The notes under the pieces are model-generated. The model searched no databases and had not been told where the DNA came from. It saw nothing but the letters and a program-made list of their open reading frames with translations. Of a DNA stretch of 64,000 nt, positions 8,462 through 17,473 are shown piece by piece (positions within the stretch are counted from its first letter, which is position 1; every line of letters begins with the position of its first letter). Both the position numbers and the translations under genes were made by a program. Origin of the DNA: Neorhizobium sp. (GTDB lineage Bacteria > Pseudomonadota > Alphaproteobacteria > Rhizobiales > Rhizobiaceae); NCBI GenBank assembly GCA_028283725.1, contig JAPWKC010000004.1, positions 1,054,001-1,118,000 of the forward strand, given 5' to 3'.

Positions 8462-10039
8462 TCAGGCGGCGACCTTCTTTTCGGCCGCCCCGTTCACGGG
8501 TGCCGGTGCGCCGGCGGGCGCCTGCGGCTTGGCGGCCGGCGGCAGATGCTTCGGCTTCAGGCACAGGCCTGCCACCAGCGCCAGGAAGGCGATGAAGGCC
8601 GCCGTCAGAAACAGCGGCGAGAAGGCGCCATAGTAGACGCCGGCAACGGCTGCGCGCGAGGCTTGTGGCAATTCGGCCATCAGTTTGGGGGTGAGCGAGG
8701 CCAGATCGTCGACGCCGGGGATCTTGATGTCGACGCCCTTGAGCGCGATGCCGACGATCGCGCCGTAGATCGAAATGGCAATCGAAGCGCCGCCCATACG
8801 CATGAGCGTGACGGCACCGGTTGCCGCACCGATATCCTGCCGCGGTGCCGAGTTCTGTACGCCGATGATCGGCGCCTGCTGGCCAAGGCCAATCCCCATG
8901 CCCTGGAAGAACATCAGGACGGCGATGAGCGCAAGCGGCGTGTGCGGGCCCATCTGCGAAAGGCACAGAAGCGCCACGATATTGAGGACCAGGCCGATCA
9001 GGGTGAACGGCTTGTAACGCCCCGTCGACGAGATGAGACGGCCGGCCGTCATCGAGCCGATCACCATGCCGATCGTCAGGCCGATGAAGAACAGACCGGC
9101 ATGCGAGGGTGACAGGCCGGTCGTCGTCTGCAGGAAGAGCGCGAAGTAGTTGACCATGCCGATGGCGATGCCGCCGGTGCAGAGCGTGACGATCAGATAA
9201 AGGGAGAACGTGCTGTCGCGGAAGAGTTTCAGCGGCACGATCGGCTCGGGTACCCTCGATTCGACCAGGACCCAGATGCAGGCGCAGACGATGCCGAAGA
9301 CGAGGATGGCGAGCGCGCCCGAAGACAGCATCGAGCCGAAGATCTGGCGGCTGTCGGCATAGGCGACGACGCTTGCGATCGTTGCGGCCAGAAGAACGGC
9401 ACCGGCATAATCGATTTTCGGGCGCCGTTGCGGCCGCCTGTAGGGAAGCATCATCACGATGCCGGCAACGACGACGATGCCAATCGGCAGGTTGATCAGG
9501 AAGATCGAGCGCCAGCCGAAGAGATCGCTCATCGTGCCGCCGAGAAGCGGGCCAATGCTGCCGGACGCCATGATCATCAGGCTGGAATAGCTCTGATACT
9601 TCGCCCTTTCGCGCGGCTCGAAGAGATCTGCATTGATCGAGAAGATCGACACCATGATGCCGCCACCGCCCAGACCCTGAAAGACGCGGGCGGCAATCAG
9701 CGAATCCATCGACCAGGCCAATCCGCAGACGAGCGAGCCGAAGGTGAAGAGCACGATCGCGAAGATCATCACATATTTGCGGCCGAAGAGATCGCCGAGC
9801 TTGCCGTAGATCGGCATGACGGCGCTGGTGGCCAGAAGGAAGGCGGAGGTGATCCAGCCGAAACGTTCCATCTCGCCGAACTCGCCGACAATCGTGGGAA
9901 GCGCCGTCGAAACGATCTGGTTGTCGAGCGTGGCCATGAACATTGCAGCCATCAGCAGGCAGAAAACGGTGATGCGCCGCTTGTGATCGCTCACCAGCGG
10001 GACAAAGGCGGCCGGCTCAGCCGGGCGTTTGATATCCAT
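8462..10039 (-). CDS. MFS drug:H+ antiporter, DHA2 (EmrB/QacA) family
   Basis: A 525-residue inner-membrane exporter with about 14 predicted helices. MFS motif A is at GKLGDLFGRKYVM, and the DHA2 signature LDNQIVSTALPTI sits in the first helix. Proteins of this family pump lipophilic drugs, dyes or host compounds out of the cell using the proton gradient. The C-terminus is an Ala/Pro-rich cytoplasmic tail. It is divergent from a MarR-type regulator (10182-10727) with a shared 142-base promoter region, the usual arrangement for a repressor controlling an exporter. No membrane-fusion partner gene is adjacent. Confidence 0.88.
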   Translation of the reverse strand: MDIKRPAEPAAFVPLVSDHKRRITVFCLLMAAMFMATLDNQIVSTALPTIVGEFGEMERFGWITSAFLLATSAVMPIYGKLGDLFGRKYVMIFAIVLFTFGSLVCGLAWSMDSLIAARVFQGLGGGGIMVSIFSINADLFEPRERAKYQSYSSLMIMASGSIGPLLGGTMSDLFGWRSIFLINLPIGIVVVAGIVMMLPYRRPQRRPKIDYAGAVLLAATIASVVAYADSRQIFGSMLSSGALAILVFGIVCACIWVLVESRVPEPIVPLKLFRDSTFSLYLIVTLCTGGIAIGMVNYFALFLQTTTGLSPSHAGLFFIGLTIGMVIGSMTAGRLISSTGRYKPFTLIGLVLNIVALLCLSQMGPHTPLALIAVLMFFQGMGIGLGQQAPIIGVQNSAPRQDIGAATGAVTLMRMGGASIAISIYGAIVGIALKGVDIKIPGVDDLASLTPKLMAELPQASRAAVAGVYYGAFSPLFLTAAFIAFLALVAGLCLKPKHLPPAAKPQAPAGAPAPVNGAAEKKVAA

Positions 10040-10086
10040 GGGTATATCCAGACGGGTTTTGCCGGCCCTCGCGACCGGATAGCAAA

Positions 10087-10115
10087 TTTATGTGCCTTCA
10101 GCATATAATTGTCAA
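10087..10115 (-). promoter_or_regulatory. Sigma70-type promoter of the MFS exporter
   Basis: On the minus strand TTGACA (10115-10110) and CATAAA (10092-10087) are separated by 17 bases, about 50 bases before the exporter ATG at 10039. The divergent regulator may bind here, because the surrounding sequence is AT-rich. Confidence 0.5.
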
Positions 10116-10181
10116 CCGCATCTTCATGTGCGACGCAATGATTTGTTGATCGCAGCTTTCCACCTCTGCTATTCTGCGCCG

Positions 10182-10727
10182 ATGAGCAAATTGCATTCCA
10201 TCGCAACGGCGGCAGACGCGCCGATCAAGAACAGTTCGGGCATTGCCGAGCAGGATCTGGCACGCGTCAGCGAGACGTTCTCGCGCATGCGGCTGATGAT
10301 GGGAAAGCGCGTCTTCGGCCGCGCGGCGATCGCCAAGACCATGCCCGACCTCGAAGTCATGCATCTCGACGTGCTCGACGCCATGCGGCGCATCGAGGGA
10401 GAGATCACCGTGGGCGCGATTGCGGATGCATTGCGGATAGATCCGTCGCGCGGCAGCCGGCTGGTTTCCGATCTCGTGTCGCGCGGGGTTTTGCAGCGCG
10501 TCGCGTCTCAGGAAGACGGGCGACGCTCGCTTCTGGAGCGCACGGAACTCGGCGACCGGCTGCTGATGGAAGTGCGCATCGTCAAGCGTTCGGTGCTGAC
10601 CAGCGTCCTGGAGGACTGGCCGGCGGACGATATCGAGGCCTTTTCCATTCTCTTCGAAAAATTCGTCGCCGGCTTTTACGATGCGACCGCCGAGCTCACG
10701 GCTATGCGGGATGAACAGGCGGATTAA
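10182..10727 (+). CDS. MarR family transcriptional regulator
   Basis: A 181-residue MarR family protein. The winged helix covers about residues 50-130 (ITVGAIADALRIDPSRGSRLVSDLVSRGVLQRVASQEDGRRS), with helical dimerisation ends. MarR proteins usually repress an adjacent exporter and release DNA on binding a phenolic or drug ligand, and here the divergent neighbour is a DHA2 exporter. The ATG at 10182 was chosen: upstream residues in the frame from 10092 have no regulator character and would overlap the exporter promoter. Confidence 0.85.
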   Translation: MSKLHSIATAADAPIKNSSGIAEQDLARVSETFSRMRLMMGKRVFGRAAIAKTMPDLEVMHLDVLDAMRRIEGEITVGAIADALRIDPSRGSRLVSDLVSRGVLQRVASQEDGRRSLLERTELGDRLLMEVRIVKRSVLTSVLEDWPADDIEAFSILFEKFVAGFYDATAELTAMRDEQAD

Positions 10728-10825
10728 GACCTGTCGCGTTCTGCGGGTGTGCGTCCGCGCTTGACGTTCTTCTTCCAGCGGGTGCCGCGGTCGAAAATGC
10801 GCTGCATGTCTGGTGCTTGAGGCCT

Positions 10826-12424
10826 TTAGATGCCCGTGGCCGCCGCCACATGAAGCGCATCGCGGCCGCATTCCTTGGCGCCGTACATTGCCCTGTCAGC
10901 CTTGGCCAGAAGCGCATCGGGATCCGTCCCGTCGGCGGGATAGAAGGCGACGCCCATGCTACAGGTGGCCGTGACGGCCCGTCCGGCGACCGCAAGCGGT
11001 TCGGCGATCGCCGCCCGCAGACATTCCAGCCGGCCGATCACCGTTCTCGCGCTCATCGCCTCGCCGGAGCAATCGAGGCTCGGCTGCTTGTCATCCGCGA
11101 GCACGACAGCGAATTCGTCGCCGCCGAGACGCACCAGCAGATCGCCCGCGCCGATACAGCCGGCCATGCGTTTGGCGAGCGTCATCAGAACCTCGTCGCC
11201 CGCCGCATGGCCAAGCGTATCGTTGACCTGCTTGAAGTTGTCGAGATCGATATAGGCGACAGCGATTTCCCTGTGCCCCTGCCCATCGGCATTGTCTGTC
11301 TCCATCGCGTGCGCCGCCGCCGCATCCCGCAGGAGATCGTTGAACTGGGACCAGAACAGCGCGCGGTTCGGCAAGCCGGTCAGCGGATCGTGGTGGGCCA
11401 TGAACCGGATGCGGCTCTCGACCTCGGCACGCTCGATCGCGATGCCGGCGATATCGGTTACCATGCCCGCAAGTTCGAGTTCATCCTCGGTCGGCTCGCG
11501 CGGCTCGACGGAATAAAAACCGAGCGTGCCGAGAAGGCGCCCTCCGGTGCCGAGGATCGGTATCGACCAGCAGCCGCGAAAACCGCCGGCTTGCCCGATC
11601 CCGCGATAATCGCTCCATAACGGATCGGTCGTCACATCACTGACAATGACGGCAGAGCGTCGCCAGGCTGCCGTGCCGCAAGAGCCGACAGACGGTCCGA
11701 CCTCGATGCCATCGACCATTTCCATAAATGCCGGCGAAAGGCTCGATGAGGCGGCGTTCCTGAGCCGTCCACCCGAAGGGTCGAGCGTCAGGATGCTCAT
11801 GCGAATGCCGTCGAGTTCGGCTTCAGCCAGACGCACAAGCGCATCAAGAACCGGTTGCAACGGCTGGCCGCGGGCGATCATCTCAAGAAGCCTGGCGTGA
11901 CCGTGGCGCAGCTCCTCGCGGCGCTTGCGCTCGCTGATATCGCGCGACAGTCCGATCAGCCCGACAATTGTGCCGTCTGTGCTGCGCAACGGCATTTTCG
12001 AGGTGGACAGCCACAGTTCCTTGCCGTCGAGAAAGACGACCTTCTCCTCGCGCGCCTCGATGGCTGCGCCGCTCTCCATGACGTGCTGCTCCGAGAGATA
12101 GCAGAGTGCGGCGGCCTTCTCGTCGAGAACGTCGAAATCCGTCTTGCCGATGAGGGCGGCACCGAAGAAGGGCGATCGACCGCGACCGGTGGAAGCATTG
12201 GCGAAGATGAAACGGCTGGCGCGGTCCTTGATATAAAGCGCATCCGGCAGCTGATCGAGAAGAAGCGCCAGATCGACGCCATCGCCCATCATGCCATCCC
12301 CGATCATGCCGGGATCGGCATCCTCGCGGCTTTCGTCCGCTGCCGTCAGAAGTCTTTTGCAAAGCCGTTCCAGAAGGTTTGCGGGAGGGATCTGCTCATT
12401 CCCCAGAATGAAGGTATCAACCAT
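10826..12424 (-). CDS. PAS-GAF-GGDEF diguanylate cyclase
   Basis: A 532-residue cytoplasmic signalling protein. A PAS domain (about residues 50-175, ending in the DISERKRREE linker), a GAF domain (about 190-330, with PSVGSCGTAAWR) and a GGDEF domain (about 345-525) follow in order. The catalytic motif RLGGDEF is intact, so synthesis of cyclic di-GMP is expected. The usual RxxD inhibitory site is GAGD here, so product inhibition is probably absent. The ATG at 12424 has a GGGGGAG ribosome site; a TTG at 12487 is less likely. Sensory input would come through PAS/GAF. The gene is divergent from the Tat-exported beta-helix protein. Confidence 0.9.
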   Translation of the reverse strand: MVDTFILGNEQIPPANLLERLCKRLLTAADESREDADPGMIGDGMMGDGVDLALLLDQLPDALYIKDRASRFIFANASTGRGRSPFFGAALIGKTDFDVLDEKAAALCYLSEQHVMESGAAIEAREEKVVFLDGKELWLSTSKMPLRSTDGTIVGLIGLSRDISERKRREELRHGHARLLEMIARGQPLQPVLDALVRLAEAELDGIRMSILTLDPSGGRLRNAASSSLSPAFMEMVDGIEVGPSVGSCGTAAWRRSAVIVSDVTTDPLWSDYRGIGQAGGFRGCWSIPILGTGGRLLGTLGFYSVEPREPTEDELELAGMVTDIAGIAIERAEVESRIRFMAHHDPLTGLPNRALFWSQFNDLLRDAAAAHAMETDNADGQGHREIAVAYIDLDNFKQVNDTLGHAAGDEVLMTLAKRMAGCIGAGDLLVRLGGDEFAVVLADDKQPSLDCSGEAMSARTVIGRLECLRAAIAEPLAVAGRAVTATCSMGVAFYPADGTDPDALLAKADRAMYGAKECGRDALHVAAATGI

Positions 12425-12597
12425 TCCCACTCCCCCTCTCTTGACCCGGCCGTTCGACCTGTTTTCATGCGACCGGATGGTCGCCAACGACAGGCCGTCC
12501 GGCCTTCATGCCGGAAAAGCGACGTTGGCATGATGCGCGGCACTGTTGGAGTCCGCACGCCGGCCGATCCAGCATTGTTTGCACTGCGAAAGGACGA

Positions 12598-14034
12598 ATG
12601 TTTCAATATGGCAAATGTTCCGTTTACGACGTCTGGAAAAATCACGTGATCCCGCGGCGCTCGCTGCTCGGTCTGGGTTTCGGTGCCGCCACCCTCGCCG
12701 CATTTCCGGCAATGGCGCCGCCGGCGTCCGCTGCGTCGTCCGCCACGCCGCGGCTCGGCCTGCGCGGCGCGATCGATGCCGGCCAGGAAGGCGTGACGCC
12801 CGGTGGCGGCGAGGCGGCCGCGCGCAAGCTCGCCAGCCTCATCCGCGCTGCGGCGCAGCAGAACATGCCGGTCTTCCTGCCGCCGGGTCGCTATGAGGTC
12901 GGCGACCTTGATCTCCCCGATGGCAGCCGCCTGATCGGTATTTCCGGCGCATCGCGGCTCGTCCTGTCCGGCGGCAGGCGTCTTCTCGGGGCTACCAATC
13001 GTCGGCGGATCGCGCTGTCGGGCCTCGTCTTCGACGGCCTCGGCCGCACCCTCGGCGACGACCGGCAGGCGCTTCTTTCATTTGCCGGCATCGACAACCT
13101 CGCCATCGACGATTGCGAGATCACCGGTTCGGGCGGTTCCGCGATCAGGATCGAACGCTGCGGCGGGCGGATCGAGCGCAGCCGGATTTCAGGCGCGGCG
13201 GAATACGGCGTTCTGGCGATCGACAGCACCGGGCTTGCGATCACCGGAAATATGGTTGCCGAGTGCGGCAATGGCGGCATTCTCGTGCATCGATGGGAAA
13301 AGGGACGCGACGGGACGATCGTGTCGGGCAACCGGATCGAGCGCACGGGGGCGGCGCATGGCGGGACGGGGCAATACGGCAATGCGATCAATCTCTTCAA
13401 GGCCGACGGAGTGATCGTGTCGGGCAACCAGATCGCCCAATCCGCCTTTTCGGCGATCCGCGCCAACAGCGCCTCGAATGCGCAGATCGTCGACAACCAG
13501 TGCCTTTCGAGCGGCGAGACGGCGATCTATTCGGAATTCGCCTTCGAGGGCGCGGTCATTTCCGGCAATATCGTCGATGGCGCCGCCAACGGCATTTCGG
13601 TGGTCAATTTCAACGAGGGCGGCCGGATGGCGACGGTCGCCAACAATATCGTCCGCAACCTTTCGCTTTCCGGCCCCTATACTCAGGAGGACCCGATTTT
13701 CGGCGTGGGGATCAGTGCCGAGGCCGACACGACCGTCAGCGGCAATGTGATCGAGAACGCGCCGTTCTGGGGGATGTCGTTCGGTTTCGGCAACTATCTG
13801 CGCAATGTGGTGGCAAGCGGCAATGTCATCCGCCAGGCGCGGATCGGCTGCGCCGTCACCATTGTCGAGGGCGCCGGCCCGGCCATTCTTTCCGGCAACC
13901 TGTTTCAGGGCATGAAGGATGGCGCAATCATCGGCCATCGCTGGCGGGATGCGGCAACCGCCGAACTTGCCGCAGGCGGAACCGCTGCCGCCGCCTATCC
14001 GCAGCTGACGATCGTCAACAATCGGGTGGTTTAG
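12598..14034 (+). CDS. Tat-exported right-handed beta-helix protein (TIGR03808 family)
   Basis: A 478-residue protein with a twin-arginine signal (IPRRSLLGLGFGAATLAAFPAM is the region; the RR pair is residues 19-20), followed by a pectate-lyase-like parallel beta-helix made of repeated short units such as ISGNIVDG, VSGNRIE and VSGNVIE. This repetitive Tat protein family occurs in rhizobia; the substrate is unknown, but the fold is typical of polysaccharide-binding or polysaccharide-cleaving proteins. The ATG at 12598 has AAAGGA just upstream. A GTG at 12646 (GGAAAA upstream) would place the RR motif at residues 4-5, like many relatives, so the start is uncertain. Confidence 0.82.
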   Translation: MFQYGKCSVYDVWKNHVIPRRSLLGLGFGAATLAAFPAMAPPASAASSATPRLGLRGAIDAGQEGVTPGGGEAAARKLASLIRAAAQQNMPVFLPPGRYEVGDLDLPDGSRLIGISGASRLVLSGGRRLLGATNRRRIALSGLVFDGLGRTLGDDRQALLSFAGIDNLAIDDCEITGSGGSAIRIERCGGRIERSRISGAAEYGVLAIDSTGLAITGNMVAECGNGGILVHRWEKGRDGTIVSGNRIERTGAAHGGTGQYGNAINLFKADGVIVSGNQIAQSAFSAIRANSASNAQIVDNQCLSSGETAIYSEFAFEGAVISGNIVDGAANGISVVNFNEGGRMATVANNIVRNLSLSGPYTQEDPIFGVGISAEADTTVSGNVIENAPFWGMSFGFGNYLRNVVASGNVIRQARIGCAVTIVEGAGPAILSGNLFQGMKDGAIIGHRWRDAATAELAAGGTAAAAYPQLTIVNNRVV

Positions 14035-14047
14035 TCGTCAGCGCGGA

Positions 14048-14350
14048 CTACAGCTGGCCCTCGGGCAATTCTACATTTCGCCCCCGATTGAAGATGCGGG
14101 CGATGATGACCCGGTCGTTTTCAACTGTGAAGACGATCGTTGCCCGTCTTCTATAACCAACAAGCCGCAAACGAGGATTGCTATCGGATCGAATACCGCG
14201 CTCCGGGAAGGTCGCGAAGGACTGGCAGTAATCGATCAGCGCATCGACGTAGTTGCGAGCCGCCTTCTCGCCCGCATGATCGAGCAGGTAGGCCATGATT
14301 TCAGCGATATCGTCTTCGGCCGCGTCAGAGAGGACAACGGTATAGGTCAT
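14048..14350 (-). CDS. parE: ParE/RelE-family toxin
   Basis: A 100-residue protein of the ParE/RelE toxin superfamily: N-terminal helices (SDAAEDDIAEIMAYLLDH) then a beta-sheet core (LRLVGYRRRATIVFTVENDRVIIARIFNRGRNVE). ParE toxins poison DNA gyrase, RelE toxins cut mRNA; the sequence is closer to ParE, but this needs a profile search. The first four bases overlap the end of the antitoxin gene, so the two are translationally coupled. Convergent with the beta-helix gene, 13 bases away. Confidence 0.82.
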   Translation of the reverse strand: MTYTVVLSDAAEDDIAEIMAYLLDHAGEKAARNYVDALIDYCQSFATFPERGIRSDSNPRLRLVGYRRRATIVFTVENDRVIIARIFNRGRNVELPEGQL

Positions 14351-14628
14351 CGGCGCCGATCGACCATGCGATCCAGGCGATCATGAAGACGTCGCCGCGC
14401 TTCATCGAGGGGGCGCACAGCCATCTGGCCGGCATCGATCGCGGCAAGCGTCGGCGCCACTTCCTCCGCCAACCATTTCTCGATCGCCCCGTCGCGGGCC
14501 ATCAGCGTGCGCAGGCCGTCGCGGATGACCTCGCTTTCAGAGGCGTATTCGCCGGATGCGACCTTGGCCTTGACCATCTCGGCCATTTCGATCGGCAGGG
14601 TAATGCTGAGCGACTGGGTGGTGCGCAT
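14347..14628 (-). CDS. parD: ParD-type ribbon-helix-helix antitoxin
   Basis: A 93-residue antitoxin. The N-terminal ribbon-helix-helix reads QSLSITLPIEMAEMVKAKV, then SGEYASESEVIRDGLRTL, the standard ParD/CopG pattern. The C-terminal helix (PLDEARRRLHDRLDRM) would wrap the toxin. The ribosome site CAGGAG lies 7 bases before the ATG at 14628. ParD usually represses its own operon. A 4-base overlap joins it to parE downstream. Confidence 0.85.
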   Translation of the reverse strand: MRTTQSLSITLPIEMAEMVKAKVASGEYASESEVIRDGLRTLMARDGAIEKWLAEEVAPTLAAIDAGQMAVRPLDEARRRLHDRLDRMVDRRR

Positions 14629-14788
14629 GGCCGGGCTCCTGTTCGAAAGGCTCTGACACGATTAAATCCTATCGAAAACCGCCCTGCACGTCCAATGCCC
14701 GGACGACTTGCGTTCGCCAACGATGCGATATGGAGCGCCGTTCTTGCGAACGGACCATCGCGGAACGCTCTATCTCCTTGAATCTACG

Positions 14789-14830
14789 CATCGGGGCTCC
14801 CGAAAATCGATTCCGATTTTCGGGCCGATG
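14789..14830. repeat. Rhizobial-type intergenic palindrome
   Basis: An 11-base perfect stem CCCGAAAATCG / CGATTTTCGGG with loop ATTC (14799-14824) is enclosed by an outer GCATCGG / CCGATGC pair. Palindromes with this core are, from general knowledge, scattered between genes of rhizobial genomes. It lies between the ParDE module and a glutathione transferase. Confidence 0.65.
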
Positions 14831-14895
14831 CTGTAGCGTCGCCGCCGACCGATCCCGGGAGAGATCGTCCGGTTTGCCATCCAAGGAGACTTCGC

Positions 14896-15543
14896 ATGCT
14901 GAAAATCTATGGTGTCTATCGTTCGCGCGCCTCGCGGCCGCTCTGGCTTGTGGAGGAACTGGGCCTGCCGTTTAAGCATGTACCGATCATCCAGGCATAC
15001 CGTCTGAACGAACCGATGGCGAAGGGCAGCCCGGCCAACACGCTGTCGCCGGACTTTCTTGCCGTCAATCCGATGGGCTCGATCCCGTCGATGGACGATG
15101 ACGGGTTCGTGCTGCATGAATCGCTTGCGATCACGCTCTATCTCGCCCGCAAATACGGCGGCGAGATCGGTCCGAAGACGATCGAGGAAGAGGCGCTGAT
15201 GGTGCAATGGTCGCTGTTTGCCGCCACCAGCGTCGAGCCTGCCGCGCTGACCATCCAATCGTCGAAACCCGACACGGAAGATGGCCGCGCGACGATCCAG
15301 GTGTCGGCCCGCACGCTGAAGCGGTCGTTCGACGTCCTGGAAAAGCACCTTTCGACGGCGGACTATGTGGTCGGCGATCGGTTCACGGCGGCCGATATCA
15401 ATGTTGCCGAAATCGTCCGCTATGCCCGCGGCTGCGCCTCGCTTTTCGATGGCCGGCCGGCGCTTTCGGCATGGTACGAGCGCTGCACGAGCCGCTCCGG
15501 CTATCAGGCGATGTGGAGCAAGCGTGGTGCGGAACCGGCATAA
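14896..15543 (+). CDS. Glutathione S-transferase family protein
   Basis: A 215-residue cytosolic GST-like protein. The N-terminal thioredoxin-like domain (residues 1-85) starts MLKIYGVYRSRASRPLWLVEEL, with NPMGSIPSM providing the cis-Pro and HESLAITLYLARKYG the glutathione gamma-Glu contact (ES). The C-terminal helical domain contains FTAADINVAEI. GSTs conjugate or reduce electrophiles. A strong ribosome site AAGGAG lies 7 bases before the ATG. It is convergent with another GST gene; the two share only fold-level similarity. A hairpin terminator lies between them. Confidence 0.88.
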   Translation: MLKIYGVYRSRASRPLWLVEELGLPFKHVPIIQAYRLNEPMAKGSPANTLSPDFLAVNPMGSIPSMDDDGFVLHESLAITLYLARKYGGEIGPKTIEEEALMVQWSLFAATSVEPAALTIQSSKPDTEDGRATIQVSARTLKRSFDVLEKHLSTADYVVGDRFTAADINVAEIVRYARGCASLFDGRPALSAWYERCTSRSGYQAMWSKRGAEPA

Positions 15544-15577
15544 GGATCACGCCGGTTCCATCTCGAATTCAATCGAG

Positions 15578-15600
15578 AAGGCCGCTTATGCGGCCTTTTC
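15578..15600 (+). terminator. Bidirectional hairpin terminator between two GST genes
   Basis: AAGGCCGC (15578-15585) and GCGGCCTT (15590-15597) pair perfectly around TTAT and are followed by T on the plus strand. It lies 34 bases past the plus-strand stop and overlaps the last codons of the minus-strand GST. Confidence 0.7.
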
Positions 15601-16209
15601 TTCCTCCAGTGCCTTCTGCACGGCAGGGCGCTGCAGCATGCGCTGGTAATGCGCGGCGACCTTGGGGAAGTCTGCGACATCGATCTTGTCGGTTGCAAGC
15701 CAGCGAACCATGGTCAAGAGATAACCGTCGGCCACCGAATAGGTGTCGCCGAGGACCCAGGGGCCTTCGAGGAACTCATTCTCGATCAGGGTGAAGCAGT
15801 CACGCATCGTCTGCGGCACCTTGTTCAGCATATCGGCATGCGAGGAAGCCTCGTCTGCCCAGCGGGCGCCGCGCGGGCCGTGCGCGTGATTGATATGGAC
15901 GGTGGAGGCGAGATAGGCGTTGAAGGCCTGCATCCTGGCCATCAGGAACGGATCGTCGAGCGGCGCGAGCTTCTTTTCCGGCGCGAGCTGGGCGACATAG
16001 GCAAGCAATGCCACTGTCTCGGTCAGCACGCCGTCGTCCGTCACGAGAGCCGGCACGCGACCCTTCGGATTGATCTTCAGATAGGCCTCGGAACGCTGTT
16101 CGCCACCCTTCAGGTCGAGCCGCCTGACGGCATAGGGCAGGCCGGATTCGGCCAGCGCGATATGGGTTGCGATGGCGCATGTGCCGGGTGCGAAATAAAG
16201 CGTATGCAT
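15586..16209 (-). CDS. Glutathione S-transferase family protein
   Basis: A 207-residue GST of the bacterial beta-class type: MHTLYFAPGTCAIATHIALAE places a Cys at residue 10, the position of the catalytic Cys of beta-class enzymes, followed by NPKGRVPAL (cis-Pro) and LTETVALLAYVA. The C-terminal domain has YSVADGYLLTMVRWL. The ribosome site AAGGAGG lies 7 bases before the ATG at 16209. Likely role: glutathione-dependent detoxification in the cytosol. Downstream in the same direction as the asparaginase gene but 132 bases away. Confidence 0.88.
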   Translation of the reverse strand: MHTLYFAPGTCAIATHIALAESGLPYAVRRLDLKGGEQRSEAYLKINPKGRVPALVTDDGVLTETVALLAYVAQLAPEKKLAPLDDPFLMARMQAFNAYLASTVHINHAHGPRGARWADEASSHADMLNKVPQTMRDCFTLIENEFLEGPWVLGDTYSVADGYLLTMVRWLATDKIDVADFPKVAAHYQRMLQRPAVQKALEEEKAA

Positions 16210-16341
16210 GAAAGGCCTCCTTGATGTGGGAGGCCTTTGTAGCATGGCCGCACCGGACCGAAAGCGCCGGATGCGGGCATCGCGGGGGAAAACTCCCGCC
16301 GCGATTGATCGGCCCGATGGCATCAGGCCGATGGCACTGTT

Positions 16342-17349
16342 TCAGGCAAACAGGGCGTCGGTCATTCTGACATCGCCGACATGCATGCCATTCCAGTTCG
16401 ACATGGACTTGTTGGCCATGGCCATCAGCGTCGCCTCGGTCTCGCCGCCCTTCTCGAAATAGCGGGCGATCAGCGCAAAGATCATCGCCTCGGCAGCGCG
16501 CGTCGTGCCGTCCTCGCATTTGACCGCCATGGCAAGGCCCTGTTCGGGCAGCGCTGCGATGAACACGCCTTCGGCGCCGGTCTTGGCAAAGATTTTTCCC
16601 GGCGCGACTTCCATCAGTTTCGTGCAGGCGCGGTTGGTGCCCGCGACATAGAGCGGCTCGGCCATGCAGGCATCGATCAGGCGGCGCGAAGCCCTGGCGC
16701 GCTCGGCGCCGAGGCCCGTGCCGGTGAGCATTTTTGCAAAACCGTGAGCGAGGCCCTTCAATGGCACGGCGTAAGTCGGGATGGAGCAACCGTCGGTGCC
16801 GCAATTGTCGGCACCGAGCACGGCCCCGGTCAGGCTTTCCATGACGCCGCGGATTTCCTGCTGAAGCGGATGGTCGTAGCCGATATAGCCCTCGACGTCA
16901 TAGCCGGCATGGACGCAGGTGCAGACGAAGCCCGAATGCTTGCCGGAGCAATTGTTGTGCAGCGCGGACGGCTTTTCCAGCGTGCGGGCCTGATGGATGA
17001 GGGTTGCCTGATCCGCCGACCAGTGGGCGCCGCATTCGAGCGCGCTCACGTCGCGTCCGGCCTTTTTGAGCATGCCGGCGGCGGTCGCCACATGAATGTC
17101 CTCGCCGGAATGCGACGAGCAGGAGAGCGCCAGTTCGCGATTGCCGAGACCAAAGGCATCGGCTGCGCCGCTTTCGATCAGCGGCAGGGCCTGCATGGCC
17201 TTGCAGGAGGAGCGCGGAAAGACCGGCGCATCGGCATCGCCGAAGGAAAACACCACCTTGCCATCGCCATCGACGACGACACCAAGGCCGCGATGACGGC
17301 TTTCGACGAGTTTGCCGCGGGTGACTTCGACAGTAACGGGGTTGTGCAT
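16342..17349 (-). CDS. Class 3 L-asparaginase (ReAV type)
   Basis: A 335-residue asparaginase of the Rhizobium etli ReAV family, unrelated to the E. coli types. The catalytic residues known from ReAV can be matched: an SxxK pair at Ser47/Lys50 (PRSSCK), a Ser in SCSSHSGED near 79, Cys134 and Lys137 in NNCSGKHSG, and Asp186/Cys188 in NCGTDGCS. The Cys-Lys-Asp-Cys set forms the zinc site. It hydrolyses asparagine to aspartate and ammonia in the cytosol. The ATG at 17349 is the natural start; the longer frame reads into the divergent DUF3750 promoter. A weak hairpin lies past the stop. Confidence 0.9.
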   Translation of the reverse strand: MHNPVTVEVTRGKLVESRHRGLGVVVDGDGKVVFSFGDADAPVFPRSSCKAMQALPLIESGAADAFGLGNRELALSCSSHSGEDIHVATAAGMLKKAGRDVSALECGAHWSADQATLIHQARTLEKPSALHNNCSGKHSGFVCTCVHAGYDVEGYIGYDHPLQQEIRGVMESLTGAVLGADNCGTDGCSIPTYAVPLKGLAHGFAKMLTGTGLGAERARASRRLIDACMAEPLYVAGTNRACTKLMEVAPGKIFAKTGAEGVFIAALPEQGLAMAVKCEDGTTRAAEAMIFALIARYFEKGGETEATLMAMANKSMSNWNGMHVGDVRMTDALFA

Positions 17350-17473
17350 GGTCTGTCCTGCAATTCTGGCTTCAATGGATTGGGCGTCTTCCGCCGGACA
17401 CGGCCCAACCGGGCCGCCCAGACGGATTGTCGCAGGGCTTTTAACCGAGAATTCGGGGAGTTGCACGGGATTG

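Noticed and set aside
17312-17473. An N-terminal extension of the DUF3750 protein
   Set aside because: The extra residues cross the asparaginase start codon region and would bury the membrane helix about 60 residues in.
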